Virus record (IMG/VR): IMGVR_UViG_3300042260_000800
Coordinates: 1 to 36,602 of that record
Strand: one strand, 5' to 3'
DNA: 36,602 bases
Source: a virus
The notes beneath the pieces were generated by a model. It had not been told where the DNA came from. It was given only the letters and a program-made list of their open reading frames with translations, and ran no database searches. A program made the translations under genes and the position numbers. Of this stretch, positions 1-8,211 are shown piece after piece (the stretch's first letter is position 1; each line of letters opens with the position of its first letter).

Positions 1-1
1 G

Positions 2-1063
2 ACCGCGCCGGTGCATGTCGCCAAGGGGCTGACGGTCAGCCAAGCGCGCGCCTTCCGGATCATGGACAACCGCTCCAGCGAGAACGCCGAGTGGGACAAG
101 GACCTTTTGAACCTTGAACTGGCCGACCTGCTCGAGGCGGATTTCGACCTCGGCCTTACCGGCTTCACCGAAGATGAGCTGAACGCGTTGATGTCGAGCC
201 TCGATGCAGACACCGGTCCGCAGGAGGGCGAGGACGATATCCCTGAAACCCCTGAAGATCCGATCAGCCGTCCCGGCGATCTCTGGATCCTCGGCAACCA
301 CCGGCTGCTCTGCGGCGACAGCACGGTGGTGACCGATTACGAAAAGGTACTCGGGGGCGTGAAGGCAGATCTCTGCTTTTGCGATCCACCCTATAACGTT
401 GATTATGCCGGTGGTGTTGGGGCTGAAAAAGCGGGCAAGGGCCGTCGTATCAAGAATGATGCACTGGGCGATGCATTCGGGCAGTTTCTGAACGACGCCT
501 GCGTGCTGATCAACATGCACACCGATGGCGCCGTTTACATCTGCATGTCGTCCAGCGAGCTGCAGACACTGCAGGCAGCATTCAAGTCCGCAGGTGGTCA
601 TTGGTCGACCTTCATCATCTGGGCGAAGGACCGCTTCACGCTGGGTCGCGCCGATTATCAGCGGCAATATGAGCCGATCCTCTATGGCTGGCCGGAGGGC
701 GTGAAACGTCACTGGTGTGGCGATCGCGACCAGGGCGATGTTTGGAATATTCAACGGCCATCAAAGAATGACCTGCACCCTACAATGAAGCCGGTGGCAT
801 TGGTTGAACGCGCTATTCGGAATTCGAGCCGGAAAGGCGATCTTGTCTTCGACCCTTTTGGTGGCAGTGGCACGACGCTGATCGCCGCGGAAAAGACCGG
901 TCGCCATGCCTCATTGATCGAACTCGACCCAAAATACGTCGATGTCATCGTCCGTCGATGGCAAGAGTTCACTGGTCGAGAGGCGCAGTTGTCGCAGACG
1001 GGACAGACCTTCGGTGACATCGAACGGAGCCGGGAGGCGGGACATGCAGCAATCGCTGTTTGA
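2..1063 (+). CDS. ParB-like / DNA methylase (N-4/N-6 type), 5' end outside the window
   Basis: Adenine- or cytosine-N4-specific DNA methyltransferase fused to the tail end of a ParB/sulfiredoxin-like N-terminal domain. The reading frame is open to the left edge, so the gene probably starts upstream; the first in-frame start codon seen is a GTG at 11. Counting from that GTG, residues 1-45 carry the end of the ParB-like segment (HVAKGL, IMDNRS). The catalytic motif DPPY is at 125-128 and the SAM-binding motif FGGSG at 283-287. DPPY before FxGxG is the beta-class order. Genes of this type are common early in alphaproteobacterial prophages, where they protect or mark phage DNA. Target base and site cannot be read from sequence. 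It overlaps the next gene by 20 bp, which suggests one operon. Confidence 0.9.
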   Translation, partial: TAPVHVAKGLTVSQARAFRIMDNRSSENAEWDKDLLNLELADLLEADFDLGLTGFTEDELNALMSSLDADTGPQEGEDDIPETPEDPISRPGDLWILGNHRLLCGDSTVVTDYEKVLGGVKADLCFCDPPYNVDYAGGVGAEKAGKGRRIKNDALGDAFGQFLNDACVLINMHTDGAVYICMSSSELQTLQAAFKSAGGHWSTFIIWAKDRFTLGRADYQRQYEPILYGWPEGVKRHWCGDRDQGDVWNIQRPSKNDLHPTMKPVALVERAIRNSSRKGDLVFDPFGGSGTTLIAAEKTGRHASLIELDPKYVDVIVRRWQEFTGREAQLSQTGQTFGDIERSREAGHAAIAV

Positions 1064-1568
1064 GCATCTGGGATTTGATTTGCCCGACAGCGAGTTTGAC
1101 AGGCCAGACGTCGAATGCAGTGATGATCTGGAAGTTGGCAAGGCCGCCGAGCACTTGGTCTGTGCCGACCTCATCATGAGCGGCTATCGCGCGTTCTTGA
1201 GCGATCAAGGGCTGCCATACGATATTTTGGTGGATGTCGATGGGGCGTTGCTTCGCGTTCAGGTCAAATCAACCCGGAAGCCGAAAAACCATGACCCCAA
1301 GACAAGGGTCACGCCCGGGTATTTGTTCCAACTTCGACGCGCCGGCAAAGGTGGGCGGCGTCGGTATCCGGAAAATGCCTTTGATCTTTACGCCCTCGTT
1401 GCGCTTGACCGGCAGGCGATCGCTTATCTGCCGGCCGCCGACTGTTCCAATCAAACCATTGCGCTGCGCGTTCCCGGTGAACGTTACCTCCAAAATGGCA
1501 GCATGAATCGGGAGTTTCAGGAAGCGAGTTTTCGGCATGCCCTGAGCCGCTTGGGGTTTGAGGTATGA
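1044..1568 (+). CDS. PD-(D/E)XK-like nuclease fold protein
   Basis: 174-residue protein resembling the group I intron-associated or Holliday-junction-like PD-(D/E)XK nucleases. The candidate active-site order is Glu36 (GKAAEHL), Asp60 (LPYDILV) and Gln73-X-Lys75 (VQVKST), the usual E-D-QxK layout of this fold. The ATG at 1044 is preferred over a longer in-frame extension because it follows a purine-rich GGGAGGCGG and overlaps the methylase end by only 20 bp. Pairing with a methylase suggests a DNA-processing or restriction-like role, but no restriction specificity domain is visible. The family call rests on motif spacing only. Confidence 0.65.
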   Translation: MQQSLFEHLGFDLPDSEFDRPDVECSDDLEVGKAAEHLVCADLIMSGYRAFLSDQGLPYDILVDVDGALLRVQVKSTRKPKNHDPKTRVTPGYLFQLRRAGKGGRRRYPENAFDLYALVALDRQAIAYLPAADCSNQTIALRVPGERYLQNGSMNREFQEASFRHALSRLGFEV

Positions 1569-1831
1569 AGCAGTCCCGCCTGGTGTCACTCCTCGAAGCA
1601 ATGACGAATGTCGCCGTCGGCTACATCTTGGCCATCATTACGCAGATTGTGGTGTTCCCGTGGTTCGGTCTTGAGGTCACGCTCGGTGAGCATCTGGCTA
1701 TCGGCTCGGTGTTTGTCGCGGTATCCTTGGCGCGAGGGTATTTGCTGCGGCGGCTGTTCGAAAGGCTCAGGGTTGCCAGTCAGCCCGGCGACCATGGCGG
1801 ATATGTAGAACCTGAACAGACCCGTCGATGA
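1565..1831 (+). CDS. Small phage membrane protein, DUF7220-like
   Basis: 88 residues with two hydrophobic segments (about residues 12-32 and 42-58) followed by a basic tail (RRLFERLR). It matches what I remember of a small two-helix family in Rhodobacterales phages (DUF7220): an opening of the form KQSRLxSLxEA and a middle FPWFGLEV. Its ATG overlaps the previous stop (ATGA), so it is translationally coupled to the nuclease gene. Function is unknown. Its last 65 bp are overlapped convergently by the ParE-like toxin gene on the other strand. Confidence 0.7.
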   Translation: MKQSRLVSLLEAMTNVAVGYILAIITQIVVFPWFGLEVTLGEHLAIGSVFVAVSLARGYLLRRLFERLRVASQPGDHGGYVEPEQTRR

Positions 1832-2078
1832 CGGCGTAATAGACGCGCCAGCGCGTCGCCGCGCCGTAGAGCGCTCGGCGGATCGGTAGATCGAATTCAC
1901 GCGATTCCGGGGCAATGGGATGCACATCTGGCATTGTGCCGAGGGCGAGAATTGTGTCGCGGATGCCCGCTAACCATTCATCTGCGGCCCTTGGGTTGCG
2001 ATCGCGCAGGTAGTTCCATGACGCATTTAGATCATCTGCCGCATTTGGCGTGATGATTACGGGCAGCGAGGAAGTCAT
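1767..2078 (-). CDS. ParE/RelE-family toxin
   Basis: 103-residue type II toxin of the RelE/ParE fold. It shows the N-terminal helix pair (PNAADDLNASWNYL), the RNPRAADEW segment, a central strand with RRALYG and RWRVYY, and the C-terminal HIRHGRR typical of ParE. ParE toxins inhibit gyrase and RelE-type members cleave mRNA; which applies cannot be told here. The start overlaps the antitoxin stop by 4 bp (2075-2078), so the order is antitoxin then toxin. The gene runs against the phage early operon and overlaps the 3' end of the small membrane protein gene, which looks like a transferred module. Confidence 0.85.
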   Translation of the reverse strand: MTSSLPVIITPNAADDLNASWNYLRDRNPRAADEWLAGIRDTILALGTMPDVHPIAPESREFDLPIRRALYGAATRWRVYYAVIDGSVQVLHIRHGRRADWQP

Positions 2079-2350
2079 TTGGTCCGCGCGAGGCCATCGA
2101 AGAACGTGTTAGCATCGGCGCCCTCACCGGCGCGAGCCTGCGCCAGTCCCTTGCGGATACCGGCCACCGTCTCGGCATAGTCGAGCTGGTCCTGCATCTC
2201 TTGCCAAGCGGCGGCGTCCATGACGACGACTGACGGCTTGCCGTTCACGGTCAGGATCTGCGGCCGACCCGTCTCCTTGATCTGGGCGATCAGGCGCGCC
2301 GAATCCCGTTTGAATTCGGTCAACGGGCTGATGTCCTTGGTGATGTTCAT
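2075..2350 (-). CDS. Phd/YefM-family antitoxin
   Basis: 91-residue antitoxin. The N-terminal half (SPLTEFKRDS, TVNGKPSVVVMDAAAW) is the Phd/YefM DNA-binding fold. The C-terminal part (from about residue 60, acidic and Ala/Gly-rich) would wrap the toxin. The ATG at 2350 is chosen over a start 7 codons earlier because a strong GGGAGG lies 7 bases upstream of it. The pair is expected to repress its own promoter in the region 2351-2410. This is the first of four recognisable toxin-antitoxin modules in the window, all on the minus strand. Confidence 0.87.
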   Translation of the reverse strand: MNITKDISPLTEFKRDSARLIAQIKETGRPQILTVNGKPSVVVMDAAAWQEMQDQLDYAETVAGIRKGLAQARAGEGADANTFFDGLARTK

Positions 2351-2365
2351 AGAAAACCTCCCGGT

Positions 2366-2408
2366 GCGCATCTAATTCAGTGCGAATATAATGCGGATTT
2401 CGATGCGC
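2366..2408 (-). promoter_or_regulatory. Putative promoter/operator of the Phd/ParE module
   Basis: Seven-base inverted repeats GCGCATC (2366-2372) and GATGCGC (2402-2408) flank an AT-rich core containing TATAAT/TATATT-like hexamers, directly upstream of the antitoxin ribosome-binding site. Position and symmetry fit autoregulation by the antitoxin. No site is experimentally known here. Confidence 0.35.
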
Positions 2409-2881
2409 GTCGAGGGATGCCGATCAGTTCGTCACGAAACCGCAGCGGCATCATTCCCGTTTCCGAGGCGCCAGCAGCGCGCATGGACCGGCGTTCCTAT
2501 TGCAGCAAAGGAGTGGTTCCCCTGATTGTGGCGTATGTGCCAGTAAAATGAGCCAAATCCGATGCATACTGTTGGTATGTGAATGTCGGCCCTACGGAAA
2601 AAATGGGCCAGCGCTAGGCTGGCCCAGTCAGAGGCAACTTGGCGGCCGAGCAGGTCCGCCAGTGGGCAGAGAATCATACAGGCAAGATTCTCACGTACTT
2701 GTTGGCGAATAAGGCTCTGAGTCAGCAAGTTACCTTGCGATCTTCATGTGAAAGAGTCACCGGAACGTCACAGGTCTGGACCAGATGACGGCCAGTGCCG
2801 CCTGAGGTGAAGCCTTGCACACCGACTGGATCCGCCGATGAAGGCGCGCCACCGGTTGCGGGATTGTCGGAGGTGATCTGG
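2409..2881. other. 473-bp stretch without a supportable gene
   Basis: Several short open frames exist on both strands, but none shows a recognisable domain, a good ribosome-binding site or coherent composition. The only structured element is the hairpin with a T-tract at 2598-2625. The rest may be debris from insertion of the neighbouring minus-strand genes. Confidence 0.5.
2598..2625 (-). terminator. Rho-independent terminator, minus strand
   Basis: The stem GGGCCAGC / GCTGGCCC with a 5-base loop (2605-2625) is followed, on the minus strand, by ATTTTTT (2598-2604). This is a canonical intrinsic terminator and would end minus-strand transcripts from the gene at 2882-3283. Confidence 0.75.
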
Positions 2882-3283
2882 TCAGGGGCTTTCGCCTTGT
2901 GCAGCGGCTGCGGCAAAATACTGCACCCAACCGGTCAGGTAGGGCAGCCCTGCGGGGATGCCCTCAAGACGCTGGGTCTGCGCAGAAATGCGCCAGGCCT
3001 GCCATTTGGTGATGCTGGACTTGATGGCGCTTTCGCTGTCGGGGGTTCCACTTTGCAGGGCCCCCATCACCTCATCTGCGAAGTGGCGCCCCATGCGGCT
3101 GTCCAGAAAATCGTGAACCCCTGCGAGGTCTTCTTCGCTCTTTGCGTTAATCGCGGCGGCGATCAGATTTGAGGCCAGCGCCCAGACTTCTGTGCTCCGC
3201 CGCTCGCGGAGGGGGCAGGTGGTCAGTGTCCCGAAGAAGCCAGCGTCTTCGTTGCGGCTGTGCAGAATGGGGTGTTCGGTCAT
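2882..3283 (-). CDS. Conserved hypothetical protein of plasmid/mobile-element type
   Basis: 133 residues, no membrane segments or signal peptide. The segment HDFLDSRMGRHFADEV (about residues 57-72) and the closing GLPYLTGWV are features I associate with small conserved proteins on alphaproteobacterial plasmids and integrative elements. No biochemical function is known to me. The start ATG is preceded by a GGAAG. It is encoded against the terminase genes and is followed by the minus-strand terminator at 2598-2625, so it is probably an independent transcription unit. Confidence 0.65.
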   Translation of the reverse strand: MTEHPILHSRNEDAGFFGTLTTCPLRERRSTEVWALASNLIAAAINAKSEEDLAGVHDFLDSRMGRHFADEVMGALQSGTPDSESAIKSSITKWQAWRISAQTQRLEGIPAGLPYLTGWVQYFAAAAAQGESP

Positions 3284-3403
3284 GGCTGCTTCCGGCGGGT
3301 GAGTTGCATCGTTTTCTTGGGATCAGCTTCGCTCTGCTTGGGATGCATATCCAGTCGTATCGCAGCAATTCCATGGCTTTAATCGGATTGGCGGGGTCAC
3401 CAA

Positions 3404-3994
3404 ATGTCGGCAGCCACGCAACCGATCGGCGTCATCGCGCGGCTGCTTGATCTCTCGGAACGGCGGGTCCAGCAACTGAGCCGCGAGGGGGTGATCCCGA
3501 AGGCCGAACGCGGGCAATACGACCTGATCGGCTCGGTGCGGGGCTATGTCCGGTATTTGCGCGATCAGGCGCTGAAAGCGCAGGCAGGGGCACCGGATTA
3601 TGCGGCTGAGCGGGCGCGGTTCATCCGGGCGCGTGCCGACCTCGCCGAGATGGAGGCTGAAGAAAAGCGTCGTTCCCTGATCGCCGCCGACGAAATCGAG
3701 GCCGCTTGGGTTGCCGTGCTGGCGCTCCTCAGAACCCGCCTCTTGGCGCTGCCAGACCGGCTGGCACCACAGGCTTTTGACCAACCCACCGTCGGAGACA
3801 CCCGGAATCTGATCCGAACTGCGATCCGCGAGGTGCTTGATGATCTCGCAGAACCAGAAATTGACTTCGAAGCTGACATTGGTGGGGTCGCCGATCCTGA
3901 AACGGACGGTCGCGAAGGCCTTGGCGGTCTTGAGGCCGCCACCGGATCTGACAATCAGCGATTGGGCGGATCAGAACCGCAGGCTGAGTTCTGA
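3404..3994 (+). CDS. Terminase small subunit (Nu1-like)
   Basis: 196-residue DNA-recognition subunit of the packaging terminase. The N-terminus is a MerR-like winged helix (IGVIARLLDLSERRVQQLSR, about residues 7-26) like lambda gpNu1. It is followed by a charged helical region (AERARFIRARADLAEMEAEE) and an assembly domain. It would bind the cos/pac site and deliver DNA to the large subunit. Its 3' end overlaps the large-subunit gene in another frame by about 110-155 bp, depending on the true start of that gene. Start chosen: ATG with GGCGGGG upstream. Confidence 0.88.
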   Translation: MSAATQPIGVIARLLDLSERRVQQLSREGVIPKAERGQYDLIGSVRGYVRYLRDQALKAQAGAPDYAAERARFIRARADLAEMEAEEKRRSLIAADEIEAAWVAVLALLRTRLLALPDRLAPQAFDQPTVGDTRNLIRTAIREVLDDLAEPEIDFEADIGGVADPETDGREGLGGLEAATGSDNQRLGGSEPQAEF

Positions 3995-5804
3995 GGCCAG
4001 CGCTGAGCCCGGTCAATGGCGCACTGCCCGTGCCGAATACCAGCGCGGGATCATGGAGGCGGTCTCGGATGCAAGCACCGAAACCGTTGTCATTATGTCC
4101 AGTTCACAGGTGGGCAAGACGGAAGTGGTGAACAACTGTGTCGGCTACCACATCGACCAGGATCCGGCACCGATCATGGTGGTGATGCCGACCGAGCGGG
4201 ATGCGGAAACTTGGTCGAAGGACCGCTTCTCGCCGATGGCGCGGGACACGCCCTGTTTGCAGACCAAGATCGCCAACCCGAAGTCTAGGGACGGCAACAA
4301 CAAGATCCTGCACAAGCGGTTTCCGGGCGGGCATCTGACCATCGTCGGGGCCAACGCACCCTCGGGGCTTGCGAGCCGCCCGATCCGATTGCTCTTGTGC
4401 GACGAGGTGGACCGCTATCCCTTCAGCGCGGGGGCCGAGGGCGACCCGGTCAATCTCGCGAAGAAGCGGACGGTGACGTTCTGGAACCGCAAGATCGTGC
4501 TGGTCTCGACGCCGACCAACAAGGGCGCCAGCCGGATCGAGGCGGCTTTTGAGGAAAGCGACCAGCGCCGGTATTGGGTGCCGTGCCCGGTGTGCGGTGC
4601 GGAACAAATCCTGACCTGGGGACAGGTGAAGTGGGACAAGGACGAGAACGGCGGCCATCGCCCCGAAACAGCGCGCTACCACTGCGCGGACTGCGATGCG
4701 CCCTGGAAGGATGAGACCCGCTGGGCCGCAATCTCGAAGGGCCGCTGGATCGCAGACGCGCCATTTAACGGGACGGCTGGCTTCCACCTGAACGAGATCT
4801 ATTCGCCCTGGGTGCGGCTCGAGGCCATGGCCAAGGCGTTTCTGTCGGCGCGCGCCGGTGGGGACGAGACGATGAAGACCTTCATCAACACCTCTCTCGG
4901 CGAGACTTGGATGGAAAGTGGGGAGGCGCCGGACTGGCAGCGCCTCCAAGGGCTGAAGGAAGATTGGCGCGCGGGCACGGTGCCGGCGGGAGGATTGTTC
5001 CTGACCGCGGGCGCTGACGTCCAGAAGGACCGGATCGAGGTCGATATCTGGGCCTGGGGCAGGGGTCTGCAAAGCTGGCTCATTGATCACATCGTCATCG
5101 ACGGCGGCCCGGGCGAGCAAGCCTGTTGGCAGAAGCTTTCTGACCTTCTTGGCCGAACTTGGGCTCACGCGAGCGGCACGACGATGACGATTGCGCGGCT
5201 CGCGATCGACACCGGTTATGAAACGGCCGCAGTCTACGCCTGGGCGCGGCAGGTGGGCTTTGGACAGGTCGCGCCGGTGAAGGGCGTGGAAGGGTTCAAT
5301 CGGGCAAGCCCTGTGACAGGGCCGACGTTTGTGGATGCGACGATCGCGGGCAAACGTCTTCGCCGAGGTGTACGGCTTTGGACCATCGCCACCTCGACGT
5401 TCAAGGCCGAGACTTATCGCTTCCTGCGGCTTGATCCGCCGGAACCCAGCCCGGTTGGTGGAGAGACGTTTCCTCCCGGCTTTCTCCATCTGCCGGGCTG
5501 GGTCGACGCGGAATGGCTGAAGCAGCTGACGGCCGAGCAGCTGGTCTCGGTCAAGAACAAGCGCGGCTTCGCGAAACTCGAATGGCAGAAGCTGCGGGAA
5601 CGCAACGAGGCACTCGACTGCCGTGTCTATGCCCGGGCAGCCGCTTGGATCCTCGGGGCCGACCGCTGGTCGGAGGCGCGGTGGGAGGAATTGGCGGCGC
5701 AGTTCGAGGTCACTAGCGCCGGGCTGAATGCCAAATCGGCTCAGCCGTCGCAGACCCGCATGGCACAGGTTCGCCGCATCGCACGGTCAACTTATATGGG
5801 ATAA
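3840..5804 (+). CDS. Terminase large subunit (GpA-like)
   Basis: ATPase/nuclease motor that packages DNA into the prohead, lambda gpA family. Numbering is from the TTG at 3837. The conserved N-terminal LRPPPDLTISDWAD is at 32-45. The Walker A-like SSQVGKTE is at 89-96 and the Walker B-like LLLCDEVD at 185-192. Paired cysteines (CPVC at 250-253, CADC at 283-286) form a zinc-finger-like insert. The nuclease acidic motifs are ADVQKDRIEVD (393-403) and IDTGYET further on. About 650 residues is normal for the family. The start is ambiguous: TTG 3837, ATG 3840 or GTG 3882. Even the shortest choice that keeps the family motif overlaps the small subunit substantially. Confidence 0.93.
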   Translation: MISQNQKLTSKLTLVGSPILKRTVAKALAVLRPPPDLTISDWADQNRRLSSEASAEPGQWRTARAEYQRGIMEAVSDASTETVVIMSSSQVGKTEVVNNCVGYHIDQDPAPIMVVMPTERDAETWSKDRFSPMARDTPCLQTKIANPKSRDGNNKILHKRFPGGHLTIVGANAPSGLASRPIRLLLCDEVDRYPFSAGAEGDPVNLAKKRTVTFWNRKIVLVSTPTNKGASRIEAAFEESDQRRYWVPCPVCGAEQILTWGQVKWDKDENGGHRPETARYHCADCDAPWKDETRWAAISKGRWIADAPFNGTAGFHLNEIYSPWVRLEAMAKAFLSARAGGDETMKTFINTSLGETWMESGEAPDWQRLQGLKEDWRAGTVPAGGLFLTAGADVQKDRIEVDIWAWGRGLQSWLIDHIVIDGGPGEQACWQKLSDLLGRTWAHASGTTMTIARLAIDTGYETAAVYAWARQVGFGQVAPVKGVEGFNRASPVTGPTFVDATIAGKRLRRGVRLWTIATSTFKAETYRFLRLDPPEPSPVGGETFPPGFLHLPGWVDAEWLKQLTAEQLVSVKNKRGFAKLEWQKLRERNEALDCRVYARAAAWILGADRWSEARWEELAAQFEVTSAGLNAKSAQPSQTRMAQVRRIARSTYMG

Positions 5805-5814
5805 GCCCGCGAGT

Positions 5815-6429
5815 TCAGTGTAGCCGTTTTGTGCGACTGCGCTCAAAGGCCTCGAGAGCAGCTTTGCGCTTCTGGGCGATGGTGCGGACATTTTCGATTA
5901 TGCGCTCTGCGCCGAAATCGACTGGATTGAAGGGGCCGCCATACCAGCGAACGAGGTCCTTCCTTTGAGGATGGTGAGGTTTTGCCATGGCCTCGATGAA
6001 GTCCATGAAGCCGGGTGGGCCGCCCACATCTTCTGGTGGGGCAGTGCGCTCGCCGTCGACAAAGAGCGGATAGTCGGTGCCTAGTGTCCCGCCGATGACC
6101 TCTTCCACGGTGATGCGATGCTGCCAGTCATCGCCAAAATCGTAGGTATAGAGCAGTTCTGTAATGCCACGATCCAAAAGGGTGCCGAGGCGCATGCTCT
6201 TGGCTTGGAAAATCTTGCGGCCCCAGGCTGTGCCGGTGAGATCGGGTTCTCCATAAACAGCTTCGCCCACTTTGAACTGGTAGAGGTGGCAGTTCTCCCA
6301 AGGCATGACTGCCTGAATGATCTCGTGCAGCGCACGGAGGTTTGTTGTCAGACTGACGTCAGCCCGCCGCCAGATGCGTGGCGCAATGTGCTCGAGTTCA
6401 ATCCTGATGCGGGCGATCTTTAGGGGCAT
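5815..6429 (-). CDS. Plasmid pRiA4b ORF-3-like protein
   Basis: 204 residues matching the pRiA4b ORF-3 family seen on plasmids, IS1096-type elements and prophages. It has the opening IARIRIELEHIAPRIWRR, then YQFKVG, YTYDFGDDWQHRI (about 104-116), and GGPPGFMDF plus WYGGPFNPVDF near the end. Molecular function is unknown. The ATG at 6429 begins the conserved domain; the longer open frame upstream runs antisense through the next phage gene and is discarded. It lies on the minus strand between the terminase and the head-joining gene, 10 bp past the terminase stop, so it is inserted cargo (a moron). Confidence 0.88.
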   Translation of the reverse strand: MPLKIARIRIELEHIAPRIWRRADVSLTTNLRALHEIIQAVMPWENCHLYQFKVGEAVYGEPDLTGTAWGRKIFQAKSMRLGTLLDRGITELLYTYDFGDDWQHRITVEEVIGGTLGTDYPLFVDGERTAPPEDVGGPPGFMDFIEAMAKPHHPQRKDLVRWYGGPFNPVDFGAERIIENVRTIAQKRKAALEAFERSRTKRLH

Positions 6430-6477
6430 GGTGCGACCTGGCTGTGGCTTTGGTATGAAACCTAGAAGGTGATGGCG

Positions 6478-6693
6478 ATGGCCACAATCACAGACCTGCG
6501 CGCCCGCCGTGAAGCATTGGCGGCGCAACGTGCCTCGGGCGTGGCCCGCGTCAGCTACGATGGTAAGACGGTGGACTATCGTTCTGTCGCGGAAATCGAT
6601 CGAGCTATCGAGGCGCTCGACCGTGAGATCGCTGCGGCTGAAGGCCGGCGGATGGTGCGACAGGTGCGCGTGACCGCGACCAAGGGCCTCTAA
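6478..6693 (+). CDS. gpW-like head-tail joining protein
   Basis: A 71-residue helical protein with the hallmarks of lambda gpW (head completion): an N-terminal helix LRARREALAAQRASG, a short VSYDGKTVDYRSVAEIDRAIEAL hairpin-helix core in two parts, and a basic C-terminus. gpW binds the portal after packaging and builds the connector for tail attachment. Its place between terminase and portal is the lambda position. ATG 6478 is preferred because AGAAGG lies 8 bases upstream; GTG 6469 and ATG 6472 are in frame. Confidence 0.85.
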   Translation: MATITDLRARREALAAQRASGVARVSYDGKTVDYRSVAEIDRAIEALDREIAAAEGRRMVRQVRVTATKGL

Positions 6694-6698
6694 CCAAC

Positions 6699-8207
6699 AT
6701 GGCATTCTTGGATATTTTCCGCCGCCGGGCCACTGGCGGCCCTGAGGCCGCGCGCGCACGGCTTGAAGGCGCCATGGCCAAGCGCCGCTTACGGGGCTGG
6801 AACCCGCCCTTGGAAAACATCAACGCGTTGGTCGCCTCGGGCGGTCCGCGGCTTTTGGCGCGGTCGCGAGAATTGGTGGTCACCAACGGTTATGCCGCCA
6901 ATGCCTGCGAGGCCTTTGCTGCCAATCTGGTGGGCGACGGCATCAAGCCGTCCTCGCTTATCATGGATGCGGCGCTGCGCGACCAGGTTCAGAAGCTCTG
7001 GCTTGCCTGGACGGATGAAGCGGATGCCGATGGGCTGACGGATTTCTACGGCCTGCAGGCCATGGTCGCGCGCGAGATGTTTGTGGCGGGCGAGTGCTTC
7101 GTTCGCCTGCGGCCTCGTCGCGTGGAGGACGGGCTGCTGGTGCCGCTACAATTGCAGCTTCTGCAATCCGAGATGCTGCCGTTTGAGAAAACCGAGACGG
7201 ACCCGAACGGCAATCGTATTCGCTGCGGGATCGAGTTCGACCTGATTGGGCGGCGCGTGGCCTATCACTTCCGGCGCAGTCACCCGGGTGACAGCACGGA
7301 TCAACGGGTGGCGGTGCCTGACACAGTCCGGGTGCCCGCTGAGGAGGTATTGCACATCTATCGGCCCATCGACGCCGGTCAGATCCGGGGTCTGCCCCAT
7401 GTGGCGCCTGCCATGGTTCGGCTCTTTCTGCTGGACCAATATGATGACGCTGAACTCGACCGGAAAAAGACCGCCGCCATGTTCGCGGGCTTCATCACCA
7501 AGACGGCACCCGAAGACCCAATGATAGGTGAGGGTGAAGCCGATCTCGACGGTGCGGCCATCGCAAGCTTAGAGCCGGGTACCATGCAGGTGCTGCTGCC
7601 AGGGGAGGATGTGAAGTTCTCAAGCCCGGCGGATGTTGGCGGCGGCTATGAGGCGTTCCAATACCGGACGCTCTTGGCGGTCTCAGCTTCACTGGGTCTG
7701 CCGTATCACTTGGTCACCGGCGATGTCCGGCAGGCGAATTACTCAAGCCTCCGGGCTGAGCTCGTCGAATTCCGTCGTCGCATCGGACAGTTGCAGCACG
7801 GGGTTATGGCGCATCAACTGTGTCGGCCGATCTGGCGACGCTGGCTGGAAACGGCCGTCCTAGCTGGTGCCATCAATGTTGATCTCACCGCAGCACGACC
7901 TGTGCAGTGGATCCCGCCGCGCTGGGATTGGGTCGATCCATTGAAGGACATTCAGGCGCAGGTCTTGGCGATGGAGGCTGGGATCACCTCGCGACGCAAG
8001 GTTGTCGAGGGTACCGGCTACGATATCGAAGAGGTCGATCGTGAGAACGCCGCGGATGCCAAGCGCGCATCGGATCTGGGGCTGACCTATCGCGCCAGCC
8101 CGGGCGAGACGCAGGGTGCACGGGCCACGCCAATCCAAGAGAAAAGCCCCAATTCTAATGACGGACCGTCCGACTTTAGCCGGGAAAACAACCCCGCAGA
8201 GGAGTAA
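6699..8207 (+). CDS. Portal protein (lambda gpB family)
   Basis: 502-residue portal, the dodecameric ring through which DNA enters and leaves the head. Family features include WNPPLENINALV near residue 35, a REMFVAGECFVR strand, YHFRRSHPGD, the VLHIYRP segment, GLPHVAPAMVRL, and YSSLRAELVEFRR in the clip/crown region. It starts 5 bp after the gpW-like gene. The C-terminal ~45 residues are polar and probably disordered. The stop is 4 bp before the protease start. Confidence 0.94.
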   Translation: MAFLDIFRRRATGGPEAARARLEGAMAKRRLRGWNPPLENINALVASGGPRLLARSRELVVTNGYAANACEAFAANLVGDGIKPSSLIMDAALRDQVQKLWLAWTDEADADGLTDFYGLQAMVAREMFVAGECFVRLRPRRVEDGLLVPLQLQLLQSEMLPFEKTETDPNGNRIRCGIEFDLIGRRVAYHFRRSHPGDSTDQRVAVPDTVRVPAEEVLHIYRPIDAGQIRGLPHVAPAMVRLFLLDQYDDAELDRKKTAAMFAGFITKTAPEDPMIGEGEADLDGAAIASLEPGTMQVLLPGEDVKFSSPADVGGGYEAFQYRTLLAVSASLGLPYHLVTGDVRQANYSSLRAELVEFRRRIGQLQHGVMAHQLCRPIWRRWLETAVLAGAINVDLTAARPVQWIPPRWDWVDPLKDIQAQVLAMEAGITSRRKVVEGTGYDIEEVDRENAADAKRASDLGLTYRASPGETQGARATPIQEKSPNSNDGPSDFSRENNPAEE

Positions 8208-8211
8208 CCCC

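Noticed and set aside
2432-2728. Possible minus-strand gene between the antitoxin and the hypothetical gene
   Set aside because: An intrinsic terminator lies inside it, and its translation shows no family features.
4104-5489. Long open frame (461 codons) antisense to the terminase large subunit
   Set aside because: Shadow of a high-GC gene; Arg/Pro-rich, no domain, and the plus-strand frame carries all terminase motifs.
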